Source: Phycomyces nitens (taxonomy: Eukaryota > Mucoromycota > Mucoromycetes > Mucorales > Phycomycetaceae). From it: a stretch of 64,000 bases of DNA. The DNA lies in NCBI GenBank assembly GCA_022702545.1, contig JAHRBC010000002.1, forward strand, positions 5,270,001-5,334,000. The letters are read 5' to 3'. Below, in pieces: positions 1-11,999 of the stretch (position 1 is its first letter; every line of letters begins with the position of its first letter). The notes beneath the pieces were generated by a model. It was given only the letters and a program-made list of their open reading frames with translations. It was not told where the DNA came from and did not search any database. Both the position numbers and the translations under genes were made by a program.

Positions 1-2
1 GG

Positions 3-188
3 CCTACAGCGGCTGATCTTCTGGTGCATCCCTTTGTTCGCCAAGACCCCACCTTTAAATTCAAGGTAGGCACTTTTTGTTCTAGAAATACATTGAGCTG
101 ATTTGTATTATTATTATTATTTTAAAAGGAATACATGAAGACAAAGGATATCGAAAGAAAGGCTTCCAAACGATCAATTCAACAATAA
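3..188 (+). CDS. Protein kinase, C-terminal end only (STE11/MEKK-like, partial)
   Basis: The window opens inside the last part of a protein kinase gene. Frame 3 reads PTAADLLVHPFV, the typical subdomain XI signature (RPTA..LL.HPF) that closes a kinase domain, especially in MAPKKK/STE-type kinases. A 63-bp intron (66-128, GTAGGC...AAAAG) joins in phase 0 to a short basic tail that stops at 186-188 (exons 3-65 and 129-188). Only about 41 residues are visible, so the kinase subfamily is a guess and the catalytic residues are off the window. Confidence 0.7.
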
Positions 189-1027
189 TGCCAGAGACAG
201 AAAAGAACAAAGTCCTTGCTTCTTACTCATCATTTACACAATTTACTCTTGCATTCACTTTTTTTTTCCCTTTATTATTTTCTTTATATTCATCTTTCTC
301 TGGTCAACATGCATCTTTCCATTTTACTTAATATTTTTGTCAACTTACCTTTTAGCTAATCTTTCTCTTTCTTTCTTTTTCTTGGCGTTTCTTTCTCTCG
401 ACACTCTTTCATGTCCACTCTTTTTGGTCAAAGAAGGTGGGTGGGAGGAGGAGGAGGAGGTTCCAGCGCTACAAAAAACACACTTTTGTTTTATAAAATG
501 AAGGAGAGAGAGAGAGATATGATTGCGTTTTGTACAAGTGAAATAACGAGGTCTAGGTGAGACTTGCAGTGATATTACACTTTTATATTTCTCATTAATT
601 GATGATTCACTCAATCATATAAAAATTTGCGTCCAATAAAGCGCTTATTTGTTATCAACCAATATCCCATATACACATACGAGCGCTGCTCGTATACACA
701 TATATATATATTGCACTTTAAATATTCCAATACATATATATCAATCAATCAATTTGCATATATCCTACCTTTCCATATATTCAGCCTGTGTTAACCTTTT
801 GGATATTTAAACCACTACTACTACTACCACTAATAAATAATATAAAGTAAAGTAAAATAAAATATTTTTTTTTCTCTGACGTAAAATATATTTCAAACAA
901 CGAACACCATTATGAAAAATGCAGTATAAGAGTGAGCCGCGTGGCAAGACAAATAATAAAAAAAAAAGATAGAAAGACACACCCTCATCTCTGTTTCTCC
1001 CATTCCCACACCTCCTTTGGTCTAATT
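189..1027. other. Intergenic, AT-rich
   Basis: Holds the 3' flank of the kinase gene and the upstream region of NC2-alpha. There are T-rich and GGA-rich runs (about 436-465) and AT dinucleotide tracts, but no supported gene. Confidence 0.6.
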
Positions 1028-1748
1028 ATGAAGAAGAAGTACAAGACCAAGTTCCCTGTTGTAGGTGTCTAAAAAATTCAGCCATGATTATTGGTCAATT
1101 GATCATCTGCTCAAAACACTTTCTCTAGGCTCGCATCAAGAAGATCATGCAACTCGATGAGGATGTTGGAAAAGTAGCACAGGCAACACCTATTCTTATT
1201 TGTAAGTTTTTTTTAGTAATGAATCGTCTAGATTCATTAGAGGCTCGAGGAATTTTACTCATCTTTCTATTTGTGCTTGCTTGGTCGTCTTGGAACCTTA
1301 CCTTGGGCTCATTTGGTGTTTTCCAAAAAAAAAGCCAAAGCACTCGAGCTGTTTATGCAATCACTCATAGATCAGGCTTGCCAAGAGACTCGAACTCGAA
1401 ACGCAAAACGGTTATCTGCAGCACACTTGTAAGCATCCATATTTCTCTATTGACTTGACGCTGGTCAATTCTGCCTTGAGAGAGAGATTAGCAGCCTTTA
1501 ACAGATTGGATAGGAAAAAGACGATTGAGACGGTTGAACAATTCGATTTTTTGAAAGAAGTGGTAGCAAATGTGCCCGACCCTTCAGCAATGACCACAGC
1601 TCCTCTGATGGCATCAGACACCACTGCAACACCAATGGAAGATGTCAAGGAAGAGGCCGTGACCCGGCCGTCAAGGAGTAGAAAAGCAAAGACAGCAGCA
1701 AAGGTTAAGCAGGAGGCAAAAGAGGAAGAAGACGAAGAAGACGAATGA
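1028..1748 (+). CDS. bur6: NC2-alpha / DRAP1 (Bur6), negative cofactor 2 alpha subunit
   Basis: Four exons (1028-1060, 1129-1201, 1335-1428, 1514-1748) give 144 residues. The protein opens MKKKYKTKFPVARIKKIMQ, the start of the DRAP1/Bur6 histone fold, continues with the conserved ISKALELFMQSLI helix and RNAKRLSAAHL, and then carries the family motif EQFDFLKEVVANVPD. The tail is acidic and Lys/Glu-rich. NC2-alpha pairs with NC2-beta through histone folds and binds TBP on DNA, blocking TFIIA/TFIIB and tuning RNA polymerase II initiation in the nucleus. The first donor (GTAGGT) follows codon 11. The second and third joins are fixed by the unbroken histone-fold reading frame. Confidence 0.92.
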
Positions 1749-3492
1749 ACCCTATCCCCTTACCTCCCCCCCCTCTCTTTCCCTTTCTTCTTCTTCTTTG
1801 GCATTAATATCTCATCCTTTCATCCTTCATCCGAACCAACAACAACAACGACAACAAAACAAAAAAAGAACATCTCTTTTATTATTACATTTTTGGAGAT
1901 TGTTGATTCTCGCATCACCCACCCCCACGTACTGTAGATCTGTTCCTGAACCACGTTTCTTTATATTATATACACAGGATTTCTCTGTTGAAACTACCGT
2001 GCATTGTGGGGTTTATGACATGAATTTTTGAAGACATGGGGGAGATACGATGCTGATATTTGACCCGGCAGTCAGCGATCCTACGGCATTCAATATTTAG
2101 ACAGATAGATAGATAAAGAGGGTCAGTATAAATGAAGGGGCACACACATTTGTTTAAAGAGATTGGCTTTGTTGAACTGCAAGACATACGAGTTGGATTC
2201 AATGATGAATGAAATGTTTTAATAACCCACAATGCTTGTATCAAGTCTATATAGATATTTATTATCTAGGTACCAAAGAATACCAAGATCAATATAGATC
2301 AATACAATCCAGAATGCCTGATCAAAAAGCATGCCAATCTTTCACTTTCTAGACATATTAATCGTTTAAAGATGTATTCATCTAAAGGTGAGCTTATTGA
2401 ACCTATAATGTATGGCTGCCTCTTATTTCTACCCTTGGAAAAGATTGCAAGTCTTTATCATTTGTTCAACCAAGCGATATTAATTCAACACAGATTACAA
2501 AGATATTCAATAGAGAGAAATACCAACCATATATAACAGTATATTTGCTCGATCAAAAAAAGAAAGAAAGAAAGAAAGAGACGCGATTTGGATTTCTAGT
2601 GAGGCCCATATTAGTAGTGCAGACTATTCACACCGTTATTTTTGTTCCAAGTGAAAAAAAAAGTGGTTGAAAGCAATGTTGACATTCTAATGTGATGTTG
2701 CTGATTCTAGATCATTTTGTTACTGTCCATGGTGGTAGTCATTAGCCAAGAGAAATATAAAAAAAGGAAATTCTGCTGGAATATTGGCCCAATGACTAGT
2801 ATAGAAAACAGACCGAGTCTTGCTGTGTCTTGGAGGTTGAGTGTACAGTTTGTAAAGAAGACCTTGGGTTCAGTTTTAGGTTGTGGCAAAAACAAAAAAG
2901 GTTAAAATTGGTGGATCTAGTACGCACGACATTAGATGAGATTGATTATATATATAATATTGGTTTAAGAGCAGGACTCTTTTTTATTATTCCTCTAATA
3001 ATAATCTCTGATATTTTGCCTTGTTAGGGACCAGATTGGATTATTTGATGAGCAATAGAACAATAATCTTTGAGACATCTCTAATATTCCATTTTGTATT
3101 GGATTTACCTATATATTTAAATATATATATTGTAACAAATCTATTACTGCCAGCCATGCCACTATTAAACCCCAATATTATCTAACATTTAGAGAGAAAT
3201 AAGAAGCAGAAAATACAAGCATTGCAAAACAAGGAAGGCTGCCAAAGAAGGCTTGTAATTTTTTATTTGCTTGATCTATTGCTTACTCCTTAACTTTGTA
3301 TTTTGACACTCCGCCTACTTTCAGAGCACCCAAGGTAGTCCAAGGTGTACATTTATCCGGCTCATCTTTACAAGACACAGTGTTTATTTTAAAGCCGCCA
3401 ACAGCGCGTTCTCTTGCCAATCTCTATTTATTTATTTATTTTTTTGTTTATTTATTATTATTTTTCTTTCTTCTTTCTACTATTGATCGTTA
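1749..3492. other. Intergenic, no gene seen
   Basis: Contains the NC2-alpha 3' flank and a (GAAA)n-like tract near 2555-2580. Short open frames here lack family similarity, paired splice sites or a convincing promoter. The last part is the b561 gene promoter, rich in T and ending in a (TTTA)n tract at about 3425-3460. Confidence 0.55.
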
Positions 3493-4270
3493 ATGGGGTC
3501 TGGCAAACGAAATACGGCTGCCAAACTGTGTCTATGGACTGGCCTTGGTCTTTTTGCTACTCTCTCTCTCGAACCGCTTGTTCGCATGCCATTTTCTCTA
3601 TTCTCTTACCACCCTATTCTTATGGTGGGCACAATGTTGGCTATTACCGAGGGTGAGTTTTCTGGCTGTAACAAAATATGCTAAATCCAGTATTGTATCC
3701 AAAATGCTTATTTCGATTTATTTATTTTTTAAAACAAAAACAAAAAAGGTATTGCACTCCTTCAAGCCCCGATTCTTCCTGCTTCTGCTCACAGACAGCG
3801 CAAGACATGGCATGGTTATCTCCAGACACTTGGGCTGTTTGCTATCGAGGCCGGCTTCACGGCAATCTATGTCACAAAGACACGCAATGATAAGCCTCAT
3901 TTCTCAACGCAAGTCTATATAGCCAGATAAAACTAGAAAGAAAAAAGCTAAACAGTCCTCTCTACATCTATATATTAGTATACATGGCCAATTGGGTGTA
4001 ATGTGTGTAATGTGGTTTACTGCACAGGCAATCTTTGGAACCATTCTGGCCTATTTCCCTCGAGCAGTAACAAACTTGACCCAAAAGAAACAGTACTGGA
4101 ACTGGCATCGTCAGGGCGGCTATGTCTTGCTGGGGCTAATGTGGATTACTTCCCAGACTGGTGTAAGATCGGCTTCCATAATGGCTCTCCAGAGGGATCC
4201 AATTCTTATTAATTTTCATTGGCTGGCCCTTGGACTTGTTTGTCTCGGTCTCTCGCTGCCCCACACTTGA
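3493..4270 (+). CDS. Cytochrome b561-domain membrane protein
   Basis: Three exons (3493-3652, 3749-3908, 3979-4270) give 203 residues. Several hydrophobic segments alternate with conserved histidines: YHPILM in helix 1-2, WHGYLQTLG, IHGQLG, WHRQGGY and FHWLALG. This is the arrangement of heme-b-binding cytochrome b561 domains, which move electrons across membranes (ascorbate or ferric reductase type). Intron 2 (3909-3978) starts GCAAGT rather than GT. Reading the exon through CAAC|GCAAGT and resuming after ATTAG keeps the frame and gives HFSTIHGQLG, whereas the nearby GT gives a wrong frame. No DOMON or reductase domain is attached. The substrate is unknown. Confidence 0.82.
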
Positions 4271-4613
4271 TGGTCACCATGGCAGAGCTTCAAGATAGGA
4301 TTTTAGCAATGTTTTTGCATCTTGATAAATATCCAATCAATTGGCTTTAATGTTCAAAAGAAAAAGAGAGAGAAAGAGAAGCGTATTTATCACAAAGTCT
4401 TTTCAATATCTAGTATTATCATTAGTTTTTAAGAGCCAGAAATAAGAATAAAAAGGATTAATGGATTTTTATCAAATCAAACTCCGGACCTTCAAATACA
4501 ACCCTTTCACCTCAAACCCTCTCTCCTTCCTGTTTATAAACCAGCAACCCTCCAGCCGTCCTGTCTTTTTACTGTTATTATTATTATTGTTATTATTTTC
4601 ACATCACAACACA
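4271..4613. other. Intergenic spacer, BAG gene promoter
   Basis: Short spacer between same-strand genes. An in-frame open stretch precedes the BAG start from 4461, but it is T-rich and looks untranslated. The ATG at 4614, just after a (TTA)n tract, is preferred. Confidence 0.5.
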
Positions 4614-5400
4614 ATGGACTTTGTAAACTCGCTTTTTGGAATGAACAAACCTGCACCCAAACCGGCGCCACCCCAACAACGCATCGTGTTGTCATGGAAA
4701 CAAAGACATTATGACATTCCCCTCACACACCTGCCCCGCTACTTCCACGAGGTCACAGTGGGAGATTTAAAAGAGATTAGCAAAAAGAAGACGGGCATTC
4801 CCGTGGCTGGAATGCGCCTGATTGTGTCGGGAGGTATGTATGATCTCTAGCTATAAAGCATGGAACAAAAATAATCAACTAACTAGCAACAATTTAGCGT
4901 ACATGAAGGACGACACGGCAACTCTCCCTAGCTGTGGTATTCAGCCGGGCTCAATTATCATTATTGAAGGAGAACGGCCAAATGTAAACCAAAGGAGAGC
5001 CTGCATGGGCTATATTTAACGAGTATTATAGGAAGACCAAATCCGACAGACAGCATCGGGAAACCCCGAGGAGTACGGACTAATCATACGAATCAACAAG
5101 GTGCTCGACAAGATTGGACTCGAATTGATCCATGAAGTGGATATGTTTGAGGCAATATTGGCCAGTCTAGAGTACTTTGAAGACGAACACGAGCAAAAGA
5201 AACTCAATGACCAGGGCATCTTTCTGTCAGAGCAATTGATGCAAGGACTGATTACCTTGGATGGTGTTGACTGCCCTCCCCAATTCGATGCTGCAAGACA
5301 GCGTAGACGTGAAGGAGTCCGGATCTCCCAAGAGTTGCTAGATCGTGTTGATCGTTCAAGAACGGCTGCCAGACTCTTGTGTATAAAACCATCTCTATAA
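4614..5400 (+). CDS. BAG-domain co-chaperone with N-terminal ubiquitin-like domain
   Basis: Exons 4614-4833, 4898-4983 and 5032-5400 give 224 residues. The first half has a ubiquitin-like fold pattern (TVGDLKEISKKKTGIPVAGMRLI, then a LPSCGIQPGSIIIIEG strand region). The second half is helical and charged and ends EGVRISQELLDRVDRSRTAA, the Hsp70-binding end of a BAG domain. Such BAG1/Snl1-type proteins release nucleotide from Hsp70 ATPase domains and can link Hsp70 clients to the proteasome through the Ubl. There is no N-terminal membrane segment, so it is probably cytosolic, unlike yeast Snl1. Intron 2 is only 48 bp. The gene is convergent with the minus-strand gene downstream (174 bp apart). 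Confidence 0.85.
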
Positions 5401-5574
5401 ATAAATAAGTTTCTTTTTTTTTGTGTTCCAAAGAAACACAAAACAATTGACGACAACCTTGGAATCTACAAACTTTCCGAGGGAAATCTTGCCATGTTTT
5501 TTTGCTTTTGTTTTTAAAGACATTAGGATGTGGTGTGGAGATGACGATACAAAGACATGATATTATTATTATTT

Positions 5575-7187
5575 TTACTGAAAAACATTGGAAAGAATAT
5601 GAGAGAAATAGATGAATACTGGAAAATGCTTTTGTTTTGGCCTTGTGGATCGACTAGAGTGTTTATGACATTTGACTAGGGATGTCTGGGGTGGCGATTG
5701 GATAGATGAACAAGACTTTTGACACTGTAATAAAAGCCTCAACATCCAGACAGGACCTGGCCAGTGGTATTTTGTTGATGACAGTGTTGTCATTGCGAGG
5801 AATGCGGTGGCCAAGAGAACAACACACCAAGGGTGAGTAGACATCCACGGCAGGATCAGATTGCTGACAGATTTGCGACGGCCAGAGTAAGTAGCAATCA
5901 GAGAAAAACTAAACAGGACTCTGAGTGGGGATCTGGCGTGTCGTATTCGACAAAGGAGAGGTTGGTTAACTTTGTCAGCCATGGTGAGCTTAGCAGTACT
6001 TTTGACTGAATGAAAAGATGGTCGAGAATATAGTTGAAAAGAGTCTGATTGTTGCTGTGGCGTTGGTGTTTTGGGTGTGCGGCATAAAGATCTATCAAGG
6101 GAGCTCTGTTGATGCTGGTTGTACAATAAGGGAGGCGCTGATTTCCGCTTGTTAGACTCACGTCTCTTGGACTGTTTGTCATCAGAGTAGTGCTGTATGG
6201 TCTCTTCCAACTGTTCCAAGGCAATATTTATTCTCTGCTTACTTTGAATATATCGTTCTTCTTGCAATTTCCATGTCAACCAACACACGGGCGAAAAATG
6301 AACACTTGATACGCCAGACTCTTTCCATAGCACGATATCCTGGTTGTCAAGGTCAGTTGGTAGGTGGACCTGGCAGATGTTTGTTGGTGAAATTGGAGGG
6401 AAGCTGCTTTCTAGGGTTGGGGTCGGTGGGCCTGTATCATCATAAAGAGATCTAGAGACTGGATCATAACTGACCCCAAGACTTGTCTGGGCCTCGACAA
6501 TCAGCCTTTGTAATGATATATTGATCTTTTCCATCTTTTCATCGATTGTTTCTTCCATGTTTTGTACATGTTTTCTATATGGTTTTGCGGGTCTTTTGGT
6601 AGATGAGTATTTTGGGTGCTGCATATGCTTTCGTAGATCAAGAGTGTTGATGAGAGCCGTGGGATCATCACTAGACACGACAATGGATAATAAATATACA
6701 TATTCGTATTTGTTTTTTGTAAAGTCTTTATTACCTCTTTTCAAAACTCGATCGCGAGTCTGGGTAAGATTGTTTAGACTGGAATCTAAAGAGGGATAGA
6801 AATTAATCCTAGCAAATAATCCAAAGGAGAGAAAAAGGGATGCTATGTGCAAAAAAAAAGGGAGTTGCTTATATATATATATATATAACGTATTTATTGA
6901 CTAAATCAATGGAATGGTGAGAATACCTTGTAGTCTCCTTTACAGGTATGGGCTGTGAATGATAATCAAGGATGTTTGTCAACAGAGTGCTCTCCTTAAA
7001 GGCAGCCATCTATTGATAACAAGTCTATTAAAGGCTGTCTGGATAGTCCGGCTGTGGATTACGATACCCTGGTCCATCGTCTACTGCAAGGTTCATACGG
7101 TGGCGGTGGCGAAGAAGGATAGTTGTACTGTGGCAATGCTGATATATCTATCGGGGAAATACGAGACATGGGGAATTGGAGGGCCAT
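5575..7187 (-). CDS. Unrecognised protein, coiled-coil-prone, possible C-terminal membrane segment
   Basis: Four exons on the minus strand (7187-7068, 7009-6927, 6785-6735, 6670-5575) predict 449 residues. Start MALQFPMSRISP is followed by a Pro-rich stretch (SSPPPPYEP). The middle is charged and helical (MEETIDEKMEKINISLQRLI; KLQEERYIQSKQRINIALEQLEET), suggesting coiled coils. It then has a basic, Gln/Ser-rich linker and a hydrophobic stretch near the end (VVLLATAFLAM). I do not recognise the family. The last 120 codons are less certain because another intron could shift the frame there. The first two exons and part of intron 2 lie inside the duplicated segment, so a broken copy of this 5' end exists at 12000-12260. 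It is divergently arranged with the amidohydrolase gene. Confidence 0.55.
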
Positions 7188-8514
7188 TTTGATAAAAAGG
7201 AAAAATAATAATAAGAAAGACAAGATAATAGACAATCGAGTGTCTTTAAACAAGATTGAATGCATTAAAAAAGAAAATAGAAAAAGAGGGGGGGAATGTT
7301 TAATATGCAATGTGATAATAGTGGCATAGTCAAGGGCCAAACATGATAAAAGCGTGTATGCTTGTTTGTTTGCATTCTGTATAAATGTATGATCTGCCAG
7401 AGATTGCCAAGATGTGCTTTAGCTGTATCTAATCTCTTGTTCTAGTGACCATGACTAGGCTTGATAGTCATGACCCACTGTGCAGATGTTTATTAAAGAC
7501 CTGGTCTAATGAACATATCTTGATATGCATTGATTAATTTAACTAGAGGATACTACGCGAATATTATTATTATTATGATTATTATTATAAATAATAATAA
7601 TAATAGAAAAATATGGTCTGCAAACGGGTGCATGGATGTTTGTACTTTGCATTCTGACATGTCCTGTAATTCTCGTGGCTTTCTTAATCTCGGTCCTGGA
7701 TATATTCTCGGACTTGTTTGAAAGCTCAAGACCGAGTGCCGGTATTTCTTATAATCTGGAAAGAGCCAACTTTGGTAGCCTTGTACTCCTTTATCGTTTG
7801 ATAAACAAAGCATAATATTCGGGTTATGGCGCACGCGTTGGATTATACAAACGCGTATCTCTCGTATCTGACAGTCATTTGGGTCCAAATGTACGTGATG
7901 TGCATTGATCCTATCTATTCCCAAATATACTCTCTGCATATGGTCTTTTGGACTAGCTTGCCTGCAAGCCCTCAAGGGGTGAGGATATCTTTATATTTTT
8001 CTGCCCACGGATGGTCTCACAAGAAATAGCCTGTATTCCCCATGGTCCATCTGCTAAACAATAGGATCACATTGCTTTTCCAAGCCATTAATCATCAATA
8101 GCCACATATTATCCGCGACACCTGTGAATGCCAGACAGATACCTTAAAGGGGGAAAAGACGCCAAAAACAGCAAGGCCTGTCAAGGACTAGGATTACTAG
8201 TGGTCAAAGTAACCTTCATCCTCACCAGATTGCTTCTTTTCTTTGCTTACCACTATAGTATCGCCACTGCAACTATCTCTTTATCTTTTTTTTAGACAAA
8301 TATTTCCTAAAAAAGAAATAGGCACACAACCTTTACCCACCCAGTGCAGCCAATCAGACAGCTTTATTCAATGACTGCTTCTCCTGCAACCCGGACTTGT
8401 CTTTTTTTATAAACCTCGCTGCCTTTTTATTCACAACACGCCTGTGTCCCTTGATACTCTTTGCCTCTTTTTCTGTCACTCTTTTGTCCAAAGCAAGAGA
8501 GAGACACACAAAAA
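7188..8514. other. Divergent intergenic region (duplicated at 12261-13579)
   Basis: Lies between the minus-strand gene and amidohydrolase copy 1, so it holds both promoters. It contains a CCAAT box (AGCCAATCAG near 8348), a TATA box at 8408 and (ATT)n tracts near 7563-7605. No gene of its own is supported. Confidence 0.6.
8408..8413 (+). promoter_or_regulatory. TATA box of amidohydrolase copy 1
   Basis: TATAAA about 100 bases before the ATG at 8515, with a CCAAT motif about 55 bases further upstream. The same arrangement is preserved in copy 2. Confidence 0.6.
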
Positions 8515-11500
8515 ATGGCTGGACAGATAGCTGGCTATGATGCCATCCCTTCAAATGATCCAGCATCCCCTGAAGCAAACGAACAAACCCCTCTCAACTG
8601 GTGGAACCGCGTCCGCCCCTCACGCAAACTGAGCTGTGGTCGCATTGGATACATCTTGCTCGCCTTGACAGCAATCGCTTTCACAATTTCGGCCCTCTTG
8701 GCAAACTTTTTACCTTCCAGCAGCCCATCTTCTGTCCCAACCTCCCGTCTCGAGTCCCCTGTCAAACCTGGCATTTCTCAAGAAGCCCTCCAGGCTGGCC
8801 TTGACCGCTGTAATGCACTCCAACAACCCCGAAAGATCCATAAACCCGACACCAACCGTTCAAATCCCCGCGTACCAAAGGGCACCAAACCAGTTCTTTT
8901 GCGCAATGCCGTCGTATGGGATGGTCAGGGTGGAGTACAGGAAGGTGTCGATGTATACCTGAAAGATGGCGTAATCAAAGGCGTAGGACACGACCTCAAG
9001 ATCGATAGTGATACAAAGCCAATTGACGTCGGTGGCCGCATTGTTGGTCCTGGATTGGTGGACATGCACACGTAAGAGAAATAATCAATCGCCAATGGTG
9101 ATAACAGTCGACTGCAATAAACAGCTTGCTAACATAACATCCTTGACAATAAAGCCACTTGGGTGTCGATAGCTGGCCAGAATTGGCTGGAACTCAAGAT
9201 ACAAACGAAATGAGTGAGCCAATGACGCCATTTGTTCGATCTCTGGACGCCTTTAACCCTTCAGATAATGGCATCAAGGTTGTGGCCTCTGGTGGTGTAA
9301 CATCTGTACTTGTCCTTCCTGGGTCTGGAAACATTGCTGGTGGAGAGGCATATGCATTCAAGCTGAGAGAAGTACCAACCACTAGCAATGAAGACATGCT
9401 TATCCAGGCAGGCGAACCCAAGGAGGGTCAATGGCGCTGGATGAAGATGGCCTGTGGAGAGAACCCCAAGCGCGTATACGGCAACCGTGGAATGGCTCCC
9501 ATGACACGCATGGGAGAAGCCTATCTTCTCCGTGAAAGTCTGGAAAAGGCCCAAAAGCTCAAGCAGGATCAAGAGGACTGGTGCAATGCTGCCCAGAGTG
9601 TATCTTCCCATGGTGGTCGCCTTGAGTCGCGTTTCCCCATTGATATAAAGTTGGAGTCTCTTGTGAGTCTGTTGCGTGGTGATGTGTTGCTCAACATCCA
9701 TTGCTACGAGACACACGACATTGAGGCCATGATTCGCCATTCGCTCGAATTCAACTTTACCATCAGTGCCTTCCACCATGCTCTTGATGCTTATCGCGTC
9801 CCTGAAATCATCAAGCGAGCTGCCAACAACATCACTGTTGCTACCTTTTCTGATCATTGGGGCTACAAGAAAGAGGCATTCCAGGCCTCTCCTCGTGCAC
9901 CAAAGATCCTCTTTGATGCTGGTATCCCTGTTGCTTTCAAAAGCGATCATCCAGTACTAAACTCCCAGCACTTAATGTTTGAGGCCGCAAAGGGTGCTCA
10001 TTATGGACTTCCTGCCCAAGAAGCCTTCAAGTCCGTCACCTCTGTGCCTGCTAATGCCATGGGTCTTGGACATCGTATTGGATCCCTCAAGGTTGGCTAC
10101 GATGCCGATGTCGTTGTCTGGGATAGATCTCCCCTTGCCCTCGGTGCTACCCCAATCCAGGTATTTGTAGATGGTGTTGCCTTGTTCGATGCTCCTGCCC
10201 TTGAAGAAGGAGCCTTGAAGGCAAAGAAGGAAACCCCCGAACAGACTCCCTTCAAGACCCTCAAGAAAGAGAATGTTGTCGAGGCTGCCGGTGCAAAGAA
10301 CTTTGTCCTGAGAAACGTCGGACGTGTCTGGCGTGAAAATGAGCTTACTGATGCATCCGAGGTGGTCGTAACAGACGGAAAGATTGTGTGTGTTGGCAAT
10401 GACTGCACTAGCTCACTCAAGAGCATGTCTACCCAGGATTACCACACCATTGACCTTCAGGGCGGCTATGTTCTTCCTGTAAGTAGTGCTAAATAGGCCT
10501 AAATCTGTACTTATAAAGACATCTAGGGACTTGTGGCAGTTGGATCCAGCCTTGGTCTTGTAGAGATTCCTGCAGAGTCCTCTACTGGAGATGGAGTCGC
10601 AAAGGCTTCCTCTTCCCAAGACCCCAAGACTGTCTTGGAGGCATTTGATGGACTAAAGTTTGGAACTCGCCATCTTGAAGAAGCTTACAAGGGTGGTGTT
10701 TTGACCACAATCACTGCTCCCATGTCCCAGAATGTGGTGGTTGGTGTTAGTGTGGCATTCAAGACCAATGCTGATTCAAGTAAGTTGAGGCTCAAGTAAA
10801 CTGTATGGATTCCAATACTAAATGGTGTTATGGTAGTGCTGTCTGAGGGTGCCATTATTGCTCATGCCGTGGCCCTTCATCTGCAGATTGGAGACAGTGT
10901 AAAGTCAAGTGTATTCCCAACCGTGTCCTCTCAGATTAGCTATATTCGTAAGCTGTTTGCTGAGAACGGCAAGTCTGACAACTACTATGGCAAGGCAGCT
11001 CGCGGCGAGATTCCCTTGATTGTCTCGGTCAACAATAAGGACGAGATTGCGTCTCTCATCCAGCTCAAGAAACACCATCTCTCTAGCGCAAAGATGTCCA
11101 TCATGGGTGGCGCAGAGGCCCATCTGATCGCCCCCTATCTGGCTGCTGCAGACATTGCTGTCATTCTGCGTCCTGGCCTTTGTACTCCAGAAAGCTTTGA
11201 TTCGATCCACTGCCTTACTGGCGCACCCTTGACAAATGGAACAGCTGCCCATGTCCTCCATCAGCATGGCGTAAAGATTGGACTGGGTGTCCTTGACAAT
11301 GGCCTGGCTCGCAACCTGGCATGGGATGCTGGATGGCTATCTGTAACCTCTGATGAGAGCTACGGACTGATCTCAGAGACTCAGGCAGTCGAATTCATTA
11401 CTACCAATCTGTGGGATATCTTTGGTCTCCGTCAAGACAATCTCTTCGCTAATGATTTTGTTGTCTGGTCTGCAAGTCCATTTGCCATGAATACCCGCCC

Positions 11501-11543
11501 TGTCTTTAGCTACTCGCAACAAGAAGGCATCCAGACCATCTAA
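8515..11543 (+). CDS. Membrane-anchored amidohydrolase (metal-dependent hydrolase), copy 1
   Basis: Exons 8515-9071, 9155-10478, 10527-10779 and 10837-11543 give 946 residues. Residues about 44-64 form one hydrophobic segment after a basic stretch (RPSRKLSCGR), so this is probably a type II membrane protein with an outward catalytic domain. The domain starts with KPVLLRNAVVWDGQGGV and the metal-binding HxH (VDMHTHLG, split by intron 1). Further ligand-like motifs follow: NIHC, ISAFHHA and KSDHP, then DADVVVWD, typical of imidazolonepropionase-like amidohydrolases. A second half repeats the composite-domain start (NFVLRNVGRVW). Substrate unknown; hydrolysis of an amide or related bond in a small molecule or sugar is likely. 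About 41 residues differ from copy 2 (roughly 96% identity). Confidence 0.88.
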
Positions 11544-11621
11544 TCGACACCTTGTTCTCTCTCTCTCTCTCTTTCCTTGGTGTGAATTTTATCACCAATA
11601 ATAATAATAGTAATAATTATA

Positions 11622-11954
11622 TGGTGCATTTAGCTTTAACTATCGACTTTTATCGAATTTGTTTCAATTTCGTTTGATACAACTCCGCAGATAAAAAATA
11701 ATATTGTTTAACATCCGACATACTGCAAAATATAATTATTATCTCCGCTATGTAATTGTCGCTTACCAGCATATCTTTAAAACACTAAGGCTTTTCTTTA
11801 ACGCCATTTAATTAAAAATGAAGCCGTAGGATACATTAATCAATACTATAGCTTTCTAACGCGCGGCTCAGATTTTTGTTATATTTATTTTTGCAAAAGT
11901 CTTAGGCTTTTGAAAAGTGCGTAAAAAAGTTGATATCTAAGTCCGAATGCACCA
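11622..11954. mobile_element. MITE (333 bp) at the duplication seam
   Basis: A non-coding AT-rich block absent from both ends of the duplicated unit. It begins TGGTGCATT and ends AATGCACCA, exact inverted repeats, with weaker inverted similarity continuing inward. It is flanked by TA on each side (11620-11621 and 11955-11956), the target duplication of Tc1/mariner-type transposases. No open frame is present, so it would depend on a transposase in trans. Its termini do not match those of the Tc1 element at 27448-28792. Confidence 0.85.
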
Positions 11955-11999
11955 TATATAACGTATTTATTGACTAAATCAATGGAATGGTGAGAATAC

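Larger units (their letters stand above)
6882..11621. repeat. Tandem segmental duplication, copy 1
   Basis: About 4.74 kb that recurs at 11955-16689 in the same orientation with few differences. The left edge lies in an (AT)n tract inside intron 2 of the minus-strand gene; the right edge is just after the amidohydrolase 3' end, at GTAATAATTATA. It contains the neighbour's 5' exons, the divergent intergenic region and amidohydrolase copy 1. Confidence 0.95.
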
